DNA of 64,000 bases. Source: Cepaea nemoralis. Its lineage: Eukaryota > Mollusca > Gastropoda > Stylommatophora > Helicidae. A program made the position numbers and the translations under genes. Below, piece by piece: positions 30,749-41,681 of the stretch; within the stretch, counting starts at the first letter, position 1, and every line of letters begins with the position of its first letter. A model generated the notes under the pieces. That model was not told where the DNA came from, did not search any database, and saw only the letters and a program-made list of their open reading frames with translations. The stretch lies in contig JACEFZ010014585.1 in assembly GCA_014155875.1 (NCBI GenBank), positions 496,001 through 560,000 of the forward strand, given 5' to 3'.

Positions 30749-31014
30749 CCACACAAAGCATTTCAGGAGACATTAGGCAGACGCCACCTTACAAACTCGC
30801 TCCACACAAAACATGTCAGGAGACATTAGGCAGACGCCACCTTACAAACTCGCTCCACACAAAACATGTCAGGAGACATTAGGCAGACGCCACCTTACAA
30901 ACTCGCTCCACACAAAACATGTCAGGAGACATTAGGCAGACGCCACCTTACAAACTCGCTCCACACAAAACATGTCAGGAGACATTAGGCAGACGCCACC
31001 TTACAAACTCGCTC
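30749..31014 (+). repeat. 53-bp tandem repeat, five copies
   Basis: Five head-to-tail 53-bp units beginning CACACAAAACATGTCAGGAG and ending AACTCGCTC. Copies 2-5 appear identical; copy 1 differs at two positions (AAGCATTTC for AAACATGTC). Such homogeneity indicates recent expansion or assembly collapse. No coding role is supported. Confidence 0.95.
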
Positions 31015-31138
31015 GTTTTGCGAAAAATCAAAATAACAAAATGTTTACTTCGTTCATCCTAGCGTTGATTATCATCACCCCTTTTTTTCTGTTTTTTTTT
31101 TCATTTTTAAATTAATTACTTCCCTGTTATTTCTTTTT

Positions 31139-31141
<3 letters not shown>

Positions 31142-31178
<37 letters not shown>

Positions 31179-31179
31179 G

Positions 31180-31220
<41 letters not shown>

Positions 31221-31257
31221 TTCTTCTTCTTCTTCTTCTTCTTCTTCTTCTTCTTCC
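31142..31257. repeat. (ATC)n-(TTC)n compound microsatellite
   Basis: ATC units with one GTC interruption pass into TTC units at about 31218. The ATC motif is that of LINE-2 tails, but no LINE body adjoins. Confidence 0.95.
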
Positions 31258-31259
31258 TA

Positions 31260-32655
31260 GGAAAGTGAGCAACCCCAAGTTATGCCCATCATATGTCAGT
31301 GTGTCAGACTTCGGTGTGCATTTGTGTCAGTTGTTCCTCCTCTCGACAGATTCCATCTTGTTATTTCTATGAGTACTGCCCTTGCCATACACGTCGATAC
31401 CATCTTCGAGGTCAGGAGAGTAGTTATCATAATCAACTCCTCGCAGAACAGACGTACTTTGGTACTGCTCCTGCGGCTACTGCTGTTGCTGCATCGGAGT
31501 CTGAACGCACATAGGAATGCCCAATGTGCAGTGGAGTCGTTCGTGATAACATAATTTAATAAATAGTTCCCCTACGTGCTACGGCCTTTCTGCGCGTGTC
31601 CGTCCTTGTGTGCTATTTCTATACTTTTATCATCTAATCCACGGTTTATTTTTTGTTAATAAAGCCACTTAGACCTGGTTATACGACGTGTTTGAAGTGC
31701 GACAATTACTCCACGCAACACGACTTGTACCCGCAAATACGACTCGCCCATCCTCAATTGATTTCTCCAGGTTGTATTGGTTCAGCTGTCACGCACAAAA
31801 AGGTGGAGCCAATGAAAACGCTCGATAGACAAGTTGCGTAACCGGCTTCTGATTGGCCGCGGCAGAGTTCTGATGTGTATGGAGGGAAACAAATTGTCCC
31901 TGAAGAAGAAGAATGGAAGCCTGCAGTAAATGTCAACCTGCTTGACGGCTTCGAAGTAAAGATGCTTCAGGTGATTTTCGAGAAAATGGCGATGGTGTTG
32001 TGGCTGAAGATATATCAGCACGCTCGAGATGTGGGTTTTGGTTAGCAATTGTTTATAAGAACAAATATTGTTTGAGGATAGAGTACAGTACACGAGAGTA
32101 TACCAGTAAAAGTACAGCAAATTATATATGCAAACTAGTAAAAGTACAGTAGATCAGTCTTTGTCTTTTGCCGTTCTCATAACATTTTCTGCTTTACACT
32201 ACCTGTAAAGCATTCAATAAGTGGATCAGACAAATCACAATTATAAGATTTTGGAATAAAGTAAAGAAATAACCAGGAGCCGTATGTAACGTATATTGCC
32301 AGCCCCATATTTGTATAGGTCAATCGACACTGGGTTTGTGATTTGGTAAATATCACGCGGGCTTCCATTTCTGTCCAGAACATTCATGGTGACAGATTTA
32401 GATTGTGTCGACAACGGAACCTCATGTACATTTTATTTTAAATTCTGTCTCTATGATGAATCGAACATATCACCTCGGGACTGCAGGCAACCGAGCGATT
32501 GGAATAGAAGAAGGTACAGAGGACCCTAAAATATAACCCTAACAATAACCCTAATATAAACCTACGTTAGTGTCGAAACACCTGCGAGACGAGATACTTG
32601 AGGAGAGTTGCTAGCTGAACTATCCGAGGCCGAATAAGAAATTATGTTATCAGAT
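31260..32655. other. No gene recognised
   Basis: Unique sequence with a 90-codon plus-strand frame at 31282-31554 that shows no known motif. Near 32520-32560 four CCCTAA-like units (CCCTAAAATATAACCCTAAC and neighbours) form a short degenerate telomere-like stretch. Confidence 0.4.
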
Positions 32656-32659
32656 AGAC

Positions 32660-32765
32660 CAGGGGTCATCAAACTTTTTTCACGGCGGACCGGATAACTG
32701 ACAAAATGACGAGCGCGGGACGGATAACTGACAAAATGACGAGCGCGGGCCGGATACTCATTCTG
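32660..32765. mobile_element. hAT element terminus with internal duplication
   Basis: CAGGGGTCATCAAACTTTTT at 32660 closely resembles terminal inverted repeats of hAT (Charlie/Tip-type) transposons. A 29-bp segment (CGGATAACTGACAAAATGAC, then GAGCGCGGG) is repeated twice just inside. The matching opposite end was not found; the transposase at 33255-34500 lies on the expected side. Confidence 0.6.
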
Positions 32766-32774
32766 TACAATACT

Positions 32775-33020
32775 TGCGCCGCCCTCCGTGGCGAAGATCT
32801 TACGGACGCTGTTCGTAATCCCTTATACCCACGTTCGAAATGCAGTTGCGAGCGATTTGGCAGCAGATAACGTTGCGCTGGTGTTTACGCTATGTTATGG
32901 GTGCCGGTCGTTCGAAAAGCAATGGTAAACTACTGAACGTAAACTTGCCAAGACATCAACAACAGCAAACAATGCTGGTGTTGACTGTAAACGTCCTGTA
33001 AAGGATATACAACTAACTTT
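32775..33020 (+). mobile_element. SINE-B copy, well conserved
   Basis: CCTCCGTGGCGAAGATC head, box B CACGTTCGAAATGCAG near 32830, GCGATTTGGCAGCAG, AAAGCAATGGTAAACTACTG, AACGTAAACTTGCCAAGACA, and 3' GGTGTTGACTGTAAACGTCC plus TGTAAAGGATAT. Inserted between the hAT terminus and the hAT transposase remnant. Confidence 0.85.
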
Positions 33021-33254
33021 AACAATAATTTCAAGCTAGAACGAAAGTTCTGGGAAAAAAGACGAAAACGAAGTTAATCATGGAAAGGGTGTGCAATGCA
33101 CATAAACAAACACCAAACAAACAAACAAAGACAACCAACATATTTATATTTATTTACTAAACAAAGTTATCAAAGAAGGCGACGTTAGCAAAAAGATAGT
33201 TACATCAGACATATTGTGCACATATCCGAATCTCACAAACTAAGCAGCAAAAGA

Positions 33255-34500
33255 GGATAGTGAGTTTTATGAAACTGACGTGTGGCTTTCAAAATGCCAT
33301 CAATGTTTGGTTTGGAATTGCTGCATCCAATCAAGAGAATTACTTTCAAATGCTCATCAGTCAATCTCATTCGATGTGGTGACTTCACAGACTTCTTTTT
33401 TGAAAATGTTAGCTCACAGACATATGTTTTTCCAATCTACGACGTCATACCAGCGGCAAATTTCTTAAGTTTCGGAAACTCAACATCAGGTAAGCAGCGG
33501 TACTTCCTTCTCAATGAGCTCCAACTGTAATTCAACTGGCACACCATTAAGGTTACAATCAAACGGATTCTGGAACAGAAGGATGTCACTCTCAAATCTG
33601 TCAAGATCTGAAAATATCTCTAAACTCTTTGAAACAGTGAAAATGAGAAAGGTTTTCTCCTTCCAGTTGTGCTTCCAACAATGACAGCTTTCTTCGAAAT
33701 CCTTTGATGGTTCTGTAGAGATTACAGACGAGGTAATCTTTTCCCTGGGTTTCAAGTTCAGTTCATTCATATCGACCATAATTGACAACTTTGACAGCCA
33801 GGTAGGATCTGATAGCTGTGAATCAACTTTATCTTTTTTCAGTGAGGGAAACATCTATTACGTTTCGGAGCTTGTAAAAACGAAGCAGGACTTTACTGCA
33901 GCTGAGCCACCTGACTGATATGTGATAAGGCAAGTCACAGAATTCAGAATCAATTTCTTCAAGAAAAGCCAAGAACTGACGGTGAATGAGTGCATGTTCC
34001 CGAATGAAGTTCACAGCAGAAACTACTGGTTTCAGTTCACAAGAAATATCTAAATCTTTCCCACAGAGTACTTGCTGATGTACAATGCAGTGTATGAACA
34101 GAGCGCCCGGAATTTGCAAATCTTCCAAATGAGTCCTGATCTGCCCCAACAGACCCTTCCTCACTCCAGTCATGTTTTTTTTCCCTCATCATCTGTACCA
34201 CCTCGAAGCTGATTCCACCGAAGGTTATACTCTTGGAAAATTGTTTGCACTTCCACGAAAATGAATTTCCCAGCTGTTTTTCCATCCGTTATCTGAAAGT
34301 CCAAATTGACATCACAAATGAACACGAGAAGTTGTGACGTTCTCGAGAGATCAATAGACTCATCCAGCGCCAGAGAATACTCCAAGTTCCTAGCTTTCTC
34401 GCGTATCTGTAGCACTATGTTCTCTCCAAGTTCTTCTGTTCTCCGCACAACTGAACTTGCCGAAAGGCTGATAGTTCCAAACAAATCGGGAGTGAGAGAG
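33255..34500 (-). pseudogene. hAT-family transposase pseudogene (ZBED/GTF2IRD2-like)
   Basis: Minus-strand pieces in order: LGENIVLQIREKARNLEYSL, ALDESIDLSRTSQLLVFI (34484-34170); GALFIHCIVHQQVLCGK, HISVRWLSCSKVLLRFYKLR (34173-33829); a central region to 33486; and the C-terminal dimerisation region near 33440-33290 (YVCEQTFSKMKSVKSPHR then MRLTDEHLKVILL). This order is that of the Charlie-like hAT transposases from which vertebrate GTF2IRD2 and ZBED5-type proteins derive. The N-terminal zinc finger is missing, and several frameshifts separate the pieces. A domesticated gene is unlikely given the breaks. Confidence 0.85.
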
Positions 34501-34534
34501 AGAGGGGGGTGAGAGAGAGGGGAGAGTCAAGATG

Positions 34535-34860
34535 ACTACCACGTTATGGATAGACCAGAACAAGTCATTATTCTGCGCCTCAGAACAGGGCACAATAGAT
34601 TACGCAACCACATGTGTACAAAATTCAAGTTTGGTGAATCAGCCATGTGCACATGTGGATTGGCGTCGCAGACAGCAGAGCACATACTCCAAGACTGCCC
34701 AAAATATAACATATCTAGGCAAACCTTCTGGCCTAGAGAGACGACAGTGGAAGATAAACTCTATGCACCGCTGTGTGAACTGAAAAAGACAGTTCAATTC
34801 ATACAAGAGACAGCATTGCAGTTATAGACATATTTCAAGCGAACGAAAGAAGAAGAAGAA
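34535..34860 (+). pseudogene. RNase-H-type LINE 3' end
   Basis: A 93-codon plus-strand frame reads LRTGHNRLRNHMCTKFKFG, CTCGLASQTAEHILQDCP, then ETALQL and stop. The CxCG...H...CP cluster closes the C-terminus of many RNase-H-bearing non-LTR elements (I/jockey-like groups). It ends in a GAAGAAGAAGAA tail. 5'-truncated. Confidence 0.75.
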
Positions 34861-34949
34861 GAATTTCGGTTTAGTCTTCCCTGTTCAAGATCTTTACATC
34901 TGTGATACATGAAGTGATTTATCAGTCTCTTACATTGTTCTGTCAGTTG

Positions 34950-35390
34950 CTGGGCTCTGCTATCTCTTTTATCTTGCCTTGACTGTAAACATGTGATCTT
35001 TATTTTAGTGTGTTAATAGGCGCTGTCTTCTGGCCTCCAATTATGATCTGCATTCTTAGATTTTGGACGTTGATATCTTGTCTTCTGTTGCCCATGCTAC
35101 CACACTGTATTCCAGAGATGATTTCACTCGTCCAGAATATAGCTACTTTAGAACTTTACCAGAAAGATTTTTCATGACTGCCATTCGTTGCCTTAACCTT
35201 GGTCTACGTGGTTCAACGTGTGTATTCCATATCAGATGTGACGCCTAAGTAATTTTGATTTTTTCCAGATGCAGTATTTACCATTCAACACTAGCTTAGT
35301 ATGCTGTAATCTGTTTGAGAGTGAGAACGCTGTGGGTCTTGTTTTTTCCATACTTGTCACTAGCCGTGTTGTTGACCACACTTCTAGCAT
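34950..35390 (-). pseudogene. LINE fragment, jockey/I-like RT end
   Basis: Minus-strand pieces include NRLQHTKLVLNGKYCIWKK, then YSGRVKSSLEYSVVAWAT and IIGGQKTAPI. They match the pattern LNTVYKTYVRPVLEYG...ITGAVKSTPI of jockey/I-type RTs. Broken by stops and shifts. It may be the same family as 34535-34860, in opposite orientation. Confidence 0.5.
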
Positions 35391-35394
35391 GTAC

Positions 35395-36745
35395 AGGAAA
35401 TGCTGCATCTTATTGTCTCATTTATTCAGTAGCATGTCCTTCGCAGAACCTCGCTCCCAAAACAACCTTCTGGAAAACTTCTCGATCATAAGCAAGATGG
35501 CCCGCGTCCGTCACACCCAACTGGAGATCATCCGCCACATCCTGCACCCATCTTTTCATTGGTCTTCCTCTTCCTCTCTCCCCAATTATATACCCCTCCA
35601 TTATTTTCTCTCCAAACTTTCATGACGTTTCAAGTGAAAAAAAATATTTCAATTTTCTTTGTTTTATCGTTTTTAGTAGCCACCGTTCTCCAATATTCAG
35701 CTCTTTTCGTGTGGATGCATTTGTTCATTTCTTTATCCAAGATATTCTTAGAACCCGTCTATAGCAATTATTTTCAAAGACATTTATGCGCTGTTCAGCT
35801 TGTTTAGTAAGTGTCCAGGTCTCACAGGCGTATGTTGCATGCTCTTAAAAATCTAATTTTTATAGTTCTATCTGTCCCACTCCACAATTTATTCATTAGT
35901 TTTAGTCTCTGAAGAGCAATAGACATTCGTCTTTTAATTTCTTTAATTGTGTCACCATTGTTGGTAATGACCCAAGATATTGGAAATTTTCCACCACCTC
36001 CAATTTTTCCTCATTAACATATTGTTCTTTCTCCATAATTTATCTGTTTGCATTATCTTTGTTTTTGCTATGTTAAGATATAAGTTGTGATTTTCACTAT
36101 TTCTGTGGGTTGAGGTTATTAAGTTTTCTATACCTGTCTGTGATGTGGATAGTAATACTGTATCATCAGCATATCGAATCTCTGGTATTTCATGACCACC
36201 GATATTTAGGGCATCAAATTGTTAGCGTACGAACATATTTCCACAGGTGCACATGGCTATTGCACCTGCATGGGCGGGGGTGTGTACTGAGACAGGGACA
36301 TTTTCTGTATTGTCATTGACGTATGCTAGGAATAATATTAGTGAGAACATTCCCTCTTTGGGGACACATTGCTTCGTCATCTTCTTGTCTTTGTACTTGT
36401 GTCCTGGCAGTTCTGTTCTCAAGTTATGGTTGATCTAGCTTTACATTTTCCAACACCTGTATTTTTCGCAATTTTGCGCCCAGTCCTTCTAGACTCTATC
36501 AAATGCTTTTTTTGTTCTAAATTTACCCAGACCGATAATGTTTGCTTTCTGTTTCTTGAAAGACATTCTCGGTTTCCTGAGCTAGTTAGGCTATTTGATC
36601 TTCACTTGTCCTGTTCTTTTTTAATCCTGTATGTTGTGAATTTTAGATGTTTTATTTTTCTTCTTCCATAGGCTACATTAGTCTACTATTAATAATGCGG
36701 TCCATTAACTTCCCTACACAGTAAAGTAGAAGTAGATGTATAGGT
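35395..36745 (-). pseudogene. LINE-2b reverse transcriptase, degraded
   Basis: Minus strand: GKLMDRIINSRL (about 36720-36685), GHEIPEIRYADDTVLLSTSQ with intact YADD near 36160-36170, a region near 35840 homologous to 22625, FHLKRHESLERK, and GAKDMLL-like end with a TTTATTCAG tail at 35420. In-frame stops throughout. Same family as 22625-23050. Confidence 0.75.
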
Positions 36746-37075
36746 CTGTAGCTATTTGGTTCCATGAGGTCTCTTCCTGTGGTTAGATTAGTATAGATTC
36801 CCATCACGTCTGTCAGACTATTCCATTAATTCTGTTGTAATTTAGGACTGTGAATAGTTCCTTTTTTGTATTAGTACCACTCGCCCAGATTGTAAACTCT
36901 AACAAACTGCTGTTATCTCTATACCTTTGACTTTTATCACGAATATAGTTGTTATTAAAGTGTCGTGTCCATTAGAGCTGCCAAAATATGTGTTTTTTTC
37001 TAGTTGCTCTTTTTGTGTGTGTCACTCCCAGCTTCTCTAGAACGTCTATATCTATTTGTGTTTCGAAGAAATTAA
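36746..37075. other. No gene recognised; possible LINE-2b 5' remainder
   Basis: Possibly more decayed LINE-2b sequence on the minus strand, but I cannot align it with another copy. Confidence 0.35.
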
Positions 37076-37735
37076 GTTTCTAGGTTAGGTATAGGTATAG
37101 ACTGATTGGTTGGTTGAATTTCAATGAGATAAAGTACATGGGTTAGGTATTAAGCTGATTGGCTGGTTATGTTTCCATGAGATAAAGTATCTAGGTTAGT
37201 TATGTACTAGGCTGATTGGTTGGTTGTGTTTCCATGAGATAAAGTATCTGGGTTAGTTATGTATTAGGCTGATTGGTTGGTTATGTTTCCATGAGATAAA
37301 GTATCTGGGTTAGTTATGTACTAGGCTGTTTGGTTGGTTGTGTTTCCATGAGATAAAGTATCTGGGTTAGTTATGTATTAGGCTGATTGGTTGGTTATGT
37401 TTCCATGAGATAAAGTATCTGGGTTAGTTATGTATTAGGCTGATTGGTTGGTTGTGTTTCCATGGAATCAAGCGCCTGGGTTGTGTATAGGCTGATTGGT
37501 TGGTTGTGTTTCCGTGAGATAAAGTACCCGGGTTAGATATTAAGCTGACTGGTTGGTTGTTTCCAAGAAATAATGTGTCTGGGTCAGGTATAAGATGATT
37601 GGATGATTGTGTTTCCTTGAGATGATGTCTCTGGGTTGGGTATAAATTGATTGGCTGGTTGTTTTTCCCTGAGATGATGTGTCTGGGTTAGGTATATATT
37701 GCTTGGTTAGTTGTTTTTCTATGAGATGAAACGTC
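37076..37735 (+). repeat. 57-bp minisatellite, about 11 units
   Basis: Units contain CTGGGTTAGTTATGTATTAG, GCTGATTGGTTGGTT and TCCATGAGATAAAGTAT. Central units are near-identical; both flanks decay (indels, AGATGATGT variants), as expected for an array homogenised from the middle. Confidence 0.93.
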
Positions 37736-37754
37736 TGCTTCTTTCTTCTTATTT

Positions 37755-38040
37755 TGATCTCTATTCCTCCATTGGGGCATAAGGCAATTCACCCAGGCTC
37801 TCCTATATTTAGCTATCCCATGCAGCTCGACCCATGTCCGAAAGTCCATGTCCATGTCCCAATATTACTCATTTCTGTTTCTCTTCGTCGTGTGTTTTTT
37901 TAGGTGTACCTCTATTTATTGTGCCCTGTTGGCTCCAAACTAAGCCTTTTCAATGTATACTATTCTGCTGTTTTCTTTGTGCAAGGCCTATCCAGTGCCA
38001 TATCCAGTGCCAGCGTTCTTTATTCATCTCTTGATTGTGA
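37755..38040 (-). pseudogene. LINE 3' end, LINE-3-like
   Basis: Minus strand: a WHWIWHWIGLAQRKQQNS-like block, a GTINRGTPKKTHDEE block (compare GRPKKT in LINE C-termini), RAAWDS and ESLGELPYAPMEE, the usual closing order of RTE-like LINE proteins. It ends against the first unit of the 68-bp minisatellite. Confidence 0.55.
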
Positions 38041-40690
38041 GTCAGCATTGCACCATAAGGAACTGTCTAGGATGGTCCCTGCCAGGGATTGCCATGGAAT
38101 GATTGAGAGTCAGCATTGCACCATAAGGAACTGTCTAGGATGGTCCCTGCCAGGGATTGCCATGGAATGATTGTGAGTCAGCATTGCACCATAAGGAACT
38201 GTCTAGGATGGTTCCTGCCAGGGATTGCCATGGAATGATTGTGAGTCAGCATTGCATTATAAGGAACTGTCTAGGATGGTCCCTGCCAGGGATTGCCATG
38301 GAATGATTGAGAGTCAGCATTGCACCATAAGGAACTGTCTAGGATGGTTCCTGCAGGGATTGCCATGGAATGATTGTGAGTCAGCATTGCACCATAAGGA
38401 ACTGTCTAGGATGGTTCCTTGCCAGGGATTTCCATGGAATGATTGTGAGTCAGCATTGCACCATAAGGAACTGTCTAGGATGGTTCCTGCCAGGGATTGC
38501 CATGGAATGATTGTGAGTCAGCATTGCACCATAAGGAACTGTCTAGGATGGTCCCTGCCAGGATTGCCATGGAATGATTGAGAGTCAGGCATTGCAACCA
38601 TAAGGAACTGTCTAGGATGGTTCCTGCCAGGGATTGCCATGGAATGATTGTGAGTCAGCATTGCACCATAAGGAACTGTCTAGGATGGTTCCTGCCAGGG
38701 ATTGCCATGGAATGATTGTGAGTCAGCATTGCACCATAAGGAACTGTCTAGGATGGTTCCTGCCAGGGATTGCCATGGAATTATTGTGAGTCAGCATTGC
38801 ACCATAAGGAACTGTCTAGGATGGTTCCTGCCAGGGATTGCCATGGAATGATTGTGAGTCAGCATTGCACCATAAGGAACTGTCTAGGATGGTTCCTGCC
38901 AGGGATTGCCATGGAATGATTGAGAGTCAGCATTGCACCATAAGGAACTGTCTAGGATGGTTCCTGCCAGGGATTGCCATGGAATGATTGTGAGTCAGCA
39001 TTGCACCATAAGGAACTGTCTAGGATGGTTCCTGCCAGGGATTGCCATGGAATGATTGAGAGTCAGCATTGCACCATAAGGAACTGTCTAGGATGGTCCC
39101 TGCCAGGGATTGCCATGGAATGATTGAGAGTCAGCATTGCACCATAAGGAACTGTCTAGGATGGTTCCTGCCAGGGATTGCCATGGAATGATTGTGAGTC
39201 AGCGTTGCACCATAAGGAACTGTCTAGGATGGTTCCTGCCAGGGATTGCCATGGAATGATTGTGAGTCAGCATTGCACCATAAGGAACTGTCTAGGATGG
39301 TTCCTGCCAGGGATTGCCATGGAATGATTGTGAGTCAGCATTGCACCATAAGGAACTGTCTAGGATGGTTCCTGCCAGGGATTGCCATGGAATGATTGAG
39401 ATTCAGCATTGCACCATAAAGAACTGTCTAGGATGGTCCCTGCCAGGGATTGCCATGGAATGATTGACAGTCAGCATTGCACCATAAGGAACTGTCTAGG
39501 ATGGTTCCTGCCAGGGATTGCCATGGAATGATTGAGAGTCAGCATTGCACCATAAGGAACTGTCTAGGATGGTTCCTGCCAGGGATTGCCATGGAATGAT
39601 TGAGAGTCAGCATTGCACCATAAGGAACTGTCTAGGATGGTCCCTGCCAGGGATTGCCATGGAATGATTGAGAGTCAGCATTGCACCATAAGGAACTGTC
39701 TAGGATGGTTCCTGCCAGGGGATTGCCATGGAATGATTGAGAGTCAGCATTGCACCATAAGGAACTGTCTAGGATGGTCCCTGCCAGGATTGCCATGGAA
39801 TGATTGAGAGTCAGCATTGCACCATAAGGAACTGTCTAGGATGGTCCCTGCCAGGGATTGCCATGGAATGATTGAGAGTCAGCATTGCACCATAAGGAAC
39901 TGTCTAGGATGGTCCCTGCCAGGGATTGCCATGGATAGATTGAGAGTCAGCATTGCACCATAAGGAACTGTCTAGGATGGTTCCTGCCAGGGATTGCCAT
40001 GGAATGATTGTGAGTCAGCATTGCACCATAAGGAACTGTCTAGGATGGTTCCTGCCAGGGATTGCCATGGAATGATTGACAGTCAGCATTGCACCATAAG
40101 GAACTGTCTAGGATGGTTCCTGCCAGGGATTGCCATGGAATGATTGAGAGTCAGCATTGCACCATAAGGAACTGTCTAGGATGGTCCCTGCCAGGGATTG
40201 CCATGGAATGATTGAGAGTCAGCATTGCACCATAAGGAACTGTCTAGGATGGTCCCTGCCAGGGATTGCCATGGAATGATTGAGAGTCAGCATTGCACCA
40301 TAAGGAACTGTCTAGGATGGTTCCTGCCAGGGATTGCCATGGAATGATTGAGAGTCAGCATTGCACCATAAGGAACTGTCTAGGATGGTTCCTGCCAGGG
40401 ATTGCCATGGAATGATTGAGAGTCAGCATTGCACCATAAGGAACTGTCTAGGATGGTTCCTGCCAGGGATTGTCATGGAATGATTGAGAGTCAGCATTGC
40501 ACCATAAGGAACTGTCTAGGATGGTCCCTGCCAGGGATTGCCATGGAATGATTGTGAGTCAGCATTGCACCATAAGGAACTGTCTAGGATGGTCCCTGCC
40601 AGGGATTGCCATGGAATGATTGAGAGTCAGCATTGCACCATAAGGAACTGTCTAGGATGGTCCCTGCCAGGGATTGCCATGGAATGATTG
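38035..40690 (+). repeat. 68-bp minisatellite, about 39 units
   Basis: Units of 68 bp begin GAGTCAGCATTGCACCATAA and include GGAACTGTCTAGGATGGT, CCTGCCAGGGATTGCCATGG and AATGATTG. Two sites vary between units: GATTGAGAG or GATTGTGAG (rarely GATTGACAG), and GGTCCC or GGTTCC. A few units carry 1-bp indels. Frames of over 100 codons in the first part are repeat translations. Confidence 0.97.
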
Positions 40691-40740
40691 ATTGTCTCAA
40701 GCGACTTCCTGCAAGTGCCATAGACTTATATAAATCATAC

Positions 40741-40884
40741 ATTTGGCCATTGCATTATAATACAACATGTCTGCTTTCATATTAATCAATTTTAAGCCAT
40801 AACTGTGGCACACCCATACTTCCCATTTTTCGTCTCTCATTTTTTGTTTGGTCCAAACCCACTTTTAGTTTGTCACAGCATCTG
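40741..40884 (-). mobile_element. TTAA-type MITE, long class, truncated
   Basis: Minus strand matches the left part of 41682-42162 and 14591-14832: CAGATGCTGTGACAAACTA, GTTTGGACCAAAC, GGGAAGTATGGGTGTGCCAC, AATATGAAAGCAGACATG. The other end is missing. Confidence 0.6.
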
Positions 40885-41090
40885 TTAATATTTGCACCAC
40901 AGTTTTAGGTATTTCATAACAGTTTTCAACACAATAATCAGATGGAAGGCATGGGCTATGATAACTCATCACACCTCACAACTCACTGGAGCATAGACAC
41001 ATTACAGAATAACATTCACAATTTATCACAGGTTGTGGGCTGGCATAGTTAATGTCACCAGTTATAGCGGCCGGGCGATTACACGAATCA
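40885..41090. other. No gene recognised
   Basis: Spacer between a truncated MITE and a minisatellite. Nothing supported. Confidence 0.4.
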
Positions 41091-41091
41091 G

Positions 41092-41545
41092 GTGACAACT
41101 GTAGATCTTCAATTTGGCCAGCCAATCAAGTGACAACTGTAGATCTGCAACTTTGGCCAGTCAATCAAGTGACTACTGTAGATCTGCAACTTTGACCAGC
41201 CAATCAAGCGGCAACTGTAGATCTGCAACTTTGACCAGCCAATCAAGCGGCAACTGTAGATCTGCAACTTTGAACAGCCAATCAAGTGACAACTGTAGAT
41301 CTGCAACTTTGACCAGCCAATCAAATGACAACTGTAGATCTGCAACTTTGACCAACCAGTCAAGTGGAAACTGTAGATCTGCAACTTTGACCAGCCAATC
41401 AAGTGGCAACTGTAGATCTGCAACTTTGACCAGCCAATCAAGTGACAACTGTAGATCTGCAACTTTGACCAGCAAATCAAGTGACAACTGTAGATCTGCA
41501 ACTTTGACCAGCCAATCAAGTGACAACTGTAAATCTGCAGCTTTA
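41092..41545 (+). repeat. 39-bp minisatellite, about 11.5 units
   Basis: Unit CAACTTTGACCAGCCAATCA then AGTGACAACTGTAGATCTG. Because 39 is divisible by three and the unit lacks stops in several frames, it reads as 13-residue repeats (TLTSQSSDNCRSA on plus; a hydrophobic one on minus) for 150 codons. I see no start context, splice signal or non-repeat coding flank, so this is not called as a gene. Confidence 0.95.
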
Positions 41546-41681
41546 ACCACACTGCAGGAACATCAAGTCCAAAGGGGTGGAGTCAGATAGTAGCGCTATG
41601 CAGGGGACCAAAGATGAATAGTAAACCAAGCACAGAACTGATGTCATCGACTGCCACACGCTGAGGGAGACACTGGGCACG

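Noticed and set aside
31282..31554. 90-codon frame between microsatellite and hAT remnant
   Set aside because: No motif, no homologous copy in the window and a second overlapping plus-strand frame is equally plausible.
33282..33530. Plus-strand 82-codon frame
   Set aside because: Antisense of the hAT C-terminal dimerisation region, which is well supported on the minus strand.
34950..35390. Twin-priming inversion joining 34535-34860 and 34950-35390 as one LINE
   Set aside because: The inverted piece lies beyond the tail of the plus-strand piece, whereas twin priming would place it upstream of the 3' part.
38225..38581. 118-codon protein with MIESQHCTIRNCLGW repeats
   Set aside because: Repeat translation only; frame breaks with unit indels and has no non-repeat coding flank.
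38035..40690. CRISPR array
   Set aside because: Units are contiguous 68-bp tandem repeats with no unique spacers, and the sequence is eukaryotic. The same applies to the 39-, 43-, 53- and 57-bp arrays.
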